From the NCBI GenBank assembly GCA_047639315.1, contig JBLINQ010000001.1:34856-98855 (forward strand): DNA of 64,000 bases. Reading direction: 5' to 3'. Source of the stretch: S139-23 sp047639315. Lineage in GTDB: Bacteria > Planctomycetota > GCA-002687715 > DRQF01. Position 1 is the first letter of the stretch. The number at the start of each line of letters is the position of its first letter. Below are positions 61,394 through 64,000 of the stretch, one piece after another. A program made the translations under genes and the position numbers. The notes under the pieces were generated by a model that was given only the letters and a program-made list of their open reading frames with translations, did no database searches and had not been told where the DNA came from.

Positions 61394-62200
61394 ATGATTC
61401 CAGACCTTAGAATCACGGATGGTGACCTTCAGTGGGTAAATGATGAAACCGGCGAGAGTTGCGTGGCCACCTCCAATCTAGACGACCAATCTCAGCAACC
61501 CGCAACAGAGCCCGATCAAGGTCGAGGCTCTGCTGCTGCTGTAATTTTGCCGATGGCTCTCAGCATTCTGATCCTGACCCTCTGCTTTTTCTTTGTCGGT
61601 GCTGATGCTGCGATGGAGCTTTTTGGCCTATCTATCGTAACGGCCACGGTCATGGGGAAATTTGCCGTGTTGCACGGTTTGAGCGGTTTGAGCGAGTCCG
61701 GGCTTTTTGATTCCCCCTATCGGGTCGCGCTGCTCATAATTTATCTCGATCTAATGATTGGCACGATCGCGGTCTTCAATATCCGCGTTCTCTATCTCAT
61801 CCCCAAATTCGGCACAAAGATCAAAGGGCTCCAGAAGAGTGGGGTCGAGATTCTCGAGCGTAATCCCTGGATGAGGAAAGCGACCTTTGGCGGTGTTGTT
61901 GCCTTCGTCATGTTCCCGCTGTCGGGAACAGGCGCAATCGGCGGCTCTCTGTTTGGCCGACTTCTTGGCATGTCCCGGATCAGAACGCTCTTTGGAATTG
62001 CCATTGGCAGCATGTTGGGATCGTTCGGAATGGCCGCCCTTGCCGCCGCTTTTGGCACCCAGCTTCAGAACATTCAATCCAGTGGTGTTCTCGGTTACGC
62101 CGGCATAGCCGTGGTCGGCCTCGCGGTATTCTGGTTGTATCGCCGTAGCAAGAAGGTCGCCGCAACGCCGTGCGAAGCCAAGTCTGACTCCGACGAATAA
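61394..62200 (+). CDS. Multi-pass membrane protein, small multidrug export (Sm_multidrug_ex)-like
   Basis: 268 residues from ATG 61394; the frame extends to 61178 but the extra N-terminus overlaps the divergent gene and looks non-coding. Acidic, Gln-rich N-terminus (about 1-50), then about five transmembrane helices with the loop motif MFPLSGTGAIGGSLFGRLLGM, typical of the Sm_multidrug_ex/COG2426 family. The transport substrate is unknown despite the name. Start is tentative, no ribosome site seen. Confidence 0.68.
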   Translation: MIPDLRITDGDLQWVNDETGESCVATSNLDDQSQQPATEPDQGRGSAAAVILPMALSILILTLCFFFVGADAAMELFGLSIVTATVMGKFAVLHGLSGLSESGLFDSPYRVALLIIYLDLMIGTIAVFNIRVLYLIPKFGTKIKGLQKSGVEILERNPWMRKATFGGVVAFVMFPLSGTGAIGGSLFGRLLGMSRIRTLFGIAIGSMLGSFGMAALAAAFGTQLQNIQSSGVLGYAGIAVVGLAVFWLYRRSKKVAATPCEAKSDSDE

Positions 62201-62287
62201 GAATCCACTGGAGTAGGGAACATACTCTGTCGATATGACTGCTATCGGAGAGGCCATTGCGCCAAAGCCCCATCGAGAGTATCAGGT

Positions 62288-62962
62288 ATGATTGCCAAGA
62301 AAAATAGCGATGCCAGCGGTTTTACGCTCATTGAATTGATGATTGTCGTGGCCATCATCTCCATCATCGCCTCGTTAGCGATTCCCAATCTTCTGAGTGC
62401 GAAGAAAACCTCCAATGAGGGGGCAACCATCGCCGCGCTACGTAATATCGCCTCAGTTCAAGTTCAATGTTCCGGTCGCGGATTTATTGATGCGGATTCA
62501 GATGGACAAGGTGAGTATGCCTTCTTCGGCGAACTCTCTGGAGGCGTTCCTGCGCGCAATGCTGTCGGCATCCCGCTCTCTCCAACATTATTGGGCGGTT
62601 CTTTCACCCAAACGAATGGTGGCTTTGTTCAGCGGTCCGGATATTTGCTGTGCATGTATCTACCAGACAATGCTGGTGTCGGCTTAGCCGAAAGCCCAGC
62701 CAACTACGCCAACGTTGATGCGAATTTAGCCGAACAAATCTGGTGTGCTTACGCTTGGCCTGTCGATCCAGGGTCGGGTGGCGTGGTCTACTTCATTAAC
62801 CAGAATGGTGAAATTCTGCGCTCACAAAACACCAACAACTATGGTGGCGTCGGTTCACCGCCACCTTATGATGCGGCTTTTGCCGTCGCAGGCAGCATGG
62901 CGACCGCTGTGGCGACAGGGGTTGCTGGATCTGACGGCGCTATCTGGAACGTGCTGCGCTAA
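62288..62962 (+). CDS. Type IV pilin-like / pseudopilin protein
   Basis: 224 residues. Prepilin motif SG-FTLIELMIVVAIISIIA (cleavage between G11 and F12, with E16 in the mature protein's fifth position) followed by a hydrophobic helix and a C-terminal globular part with two or more Cys. It is processed by prepilin peptidase and built into type IV pili or a type II secretion pseudopilus. No other pilus genes are in the window. Confidence 0.88.
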   Translation: MIAKKNSDASGFTLIELMIVVAIISIIASLAIPNLLSAKKTSNEGATIAALRNIASVQVQCSGRGFIDADSDGQGEYAFFGELSGGVPARNAVGIPLSPTLLGGSFTQTNGGFVQRSGYLLCMYLPDNAGVGLAESPANYANVDANLAEQIWCAYAWPVDPGSGGVVYFINQNGEILRSQNTNNYGGVGSPPPYDAAFAVAGSMATAVATGVAGSDGAIWNVLR

Positions 62963-62992
62963 ACGCCCTCGTTCTGCGGTGCACCCAAAATC

Positions 62993-64000
62993 TCACTTGC
63001 CAAGCGACTTGTTGAGCTGATCTTCTTGCGCTTGCATCTGTTCTATAAGGGCTTCTTCTTCGGCTTTCATGCGCTGATACATCGGCAACAACGAAGCCAG
63101 CTCTTTTCCCTTTGGATCCAATTTCTGCAACGCCAGAACCAAGATCTCAAGCGCCGCTCCATCTCGTGGATTAACCGCAAAAGCATCTCTCGCCATCTTT
63201 GTTGCCTCGGGGGCTCGATTCAAACGGAAGAGAGCCGTGGCCGCCATCGACGTACCACGCGAGTCTTCTGGATTTGTGTCCATGAGCTTACAGGCTTGAA
63301 AGTACGCATCCAGATTCTTCTTCTGCACTAAGAGCAAGTTGATGAGGTGCCAGAGCCCGTCAGGATGATTGGGCTCGACATTGAGCATCTTGAAGACATC
63401 ACGCAGGACATCCTCGACCGCATTGAATCGTGAGCGAATCTTGATGGTTCCGAGCCATGCTTCAAAATCGCGGGGGTCTTCGTCGGTTCTGGTTTTGAAA
63501 GCACGAAGCTCTTCCTCGCGCTGGTGCTTAAAATCGATGAGATTCTGATAGAGCGCGTTGACGCGCTTCGATTCGTCCCGATTGCCAAGCTTGCGGTAGA
63601 CGGCTTGTTGAGTGAATAGGGCCTCATGAGAACGCGGATTGAACTTGAGAGCGTGATCCAGGAATGTCAACGACAGGAGAAGGTTGTTTTTGTCGCCCAT
63701 GGCTTCGTACGCCCGGGCACAATCAACGGCAACTTGCCACGCCGATTTATCTCGTCGGAGCGCTTCTCGGTATTCAGCCACCGCTTCTGGTTTCTTCCCC
63801 ATCCGCTCTAAGGCTTTGCCTTGTCGGTAATGAAGCAGTTTCGTGCTAGGGGCAAGCCTCTCAAGCTCTTTCAATTCGGATAGAGCATGGTCAAAATGAC
63901 CAGCCTCCAAATGAGCGGCCGCTAGGGCGTCTCGATAGCGTGGTTTCATTGGTTCCCGCTTGGCGGCACGATTTAAGACATCGATGGCGACGTCGTAGCG
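62993..64000 (-). CDS. TPR protein, N-terminus cut by window end
   Basis: The frame is open to base 64000, so the gene starts beyond the window; ATG 63949 is within it but the upstream 17 codons (DVAIDVLNRAAKREP) continue the TPR pattern. At least eight TPR units, such as HFDHALSELKELERLAPSTK, EAVAEYREALRRDKSAW and DGLWHLINLLLVQKKNLDAY, fill about 336 visible residues. The C-terminus is a Gln/Glu-rich helix (EEEALIEQMQAQEDQLNK). A scaffold for protein-protein contacts; function unknown. Confidence 0.8.
   Translation of the reverse strand, partial: RYDVAIDVLNRAAKREPMKPRYRDALAAAHLEAGHFDHALSELKELERLAPSTKLLHYRQGKALERMGKKPEAVAEYREALRRDKSAWQVAVDCARAYEAMGDKNNLLLSLTFLDHALKFNPRSHEALFTQQAVYRKLGNRDESKRVNALYQNLIDFKHQREEELRAFKTRTDEDPRDFEAWLGTIKIRSRFNAVEDVLRDVFKMLNVEPNHPDGLWHLINLLLVQKKNLDAYFQACKLMDTNPEDSRGTSMAATALFRLNRAPEATKMARDAFAVNPRDGAALEILVLALQKLDPKGKELASLLPMYQRMKAEEEALIEQMQAQEDQLNKSLGK

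Overview
The window comes from a flagellated, Gram-negative-type bacterium, most likely a member of the Planctomycetota or the wider PVC group. This is inferred from gene content, not from a database search. Supporting signs are a GyrA whose quinolone-pocket positions read Gln and Pro (as I recall from PVC gyrases), a Ser/Thr kinase fused to a formylglycine-generating-enzyme-like domain, a second kinase with FHA and zinc-ribbon modules, an ECF sigma factor paired with a leucine-rich-repeat membrane protein, many large secreted proteins of unknown function, and a 62-residue Cys-rich protein of a type I associate with planctomycetes. Gene density is high, both strands are used, and no insertion sequence, prophage or CRISPR array is visible.

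Layout. 1-9 kb: gyrA behind a promoter and a striking structured leader, a TPR-like secreted protein, an acyltransferase (plsC type), an aminotransferase and a large membrane-anchored protein. 9.0-9.15 kb: tRNA-Leu(GAG) with its own promoter and terminator. 9.3-21.3 kb: flagellar regulation and export. flgM is on the plus strand. The minus-strand series fliO-fliP-fliQ-fliR-flhB-flhA-orf110-fliA-orf74-lipoprotein-lipoprotein is tightly coupled and preceded by a near-consensus sigma-54 promoter; flhF and flhG are absent from their usual place. 21-29 kb: small zinc-ribbon-like protein, inositol-phosphatase family enzyme, secreted beta-helix protein, kinase-FGE fusion and HAD hydrolase. 29.5-31.9 kb: fliM-fliN, facing a CheC-like protein with a degenerate receiver-like tail. 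32-43.5 kb: methyltransferase, secreted metallopeptidase, EF-hand/ClpP-like/RTX protein, 2H phosphoesterase, VWA protein, TraB/TIKI-like lipoprotein, and the LRR anti-sigma candidate with its ECF sigma factor.

43.6-49.3 kb is a six-gene surface-glycan operon in which every gene overlaps the next by 4-8 bases: glycosyltransferase, methyltransferase, DegT aminotransferase, PglC-like phosphoglycosyltransferase, PglF/CapD-like dehydratase and a glycosidase-like protein. It resembles the start of a bacillosamine-type pathway. 49.4-50.5 kb holds the most unusual gene: a secreted thioredoxin-like/MsrA-like fusion whose frame is interrupted only by two TGA codons. Each TGA falls exactly at a redox-active position and each is followed by a hairpin resembling a bacterial SECIS element, so it is best read as a two-selenocysteine protein; conventional gene calling would break it into pieces. 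50.5-64 kb: nitrilase-family enzyme, SRPBCC protein, GNAT acetyltransferase, three more glycosyltransferases (one with a 15-copy Arg/Asp-rich tail), the FHA-kinase, a nidogen-like secreted protein, membrane proteins, a type IV pilin-like protein and a TPR protein cut by the window end.

Common themes are motility, surface glycans and secreted or periplasmic proteins. FliA, its likely antagonist FlgM, the sigma-54 promoter, an ECF sigma factor and two kinases indicate layered regulation. Many starts were moved from the longest reading frame to an internal codon because of a Shine-Dalgarno sequence, signal peptide or stop-start overlap; each case is stated.
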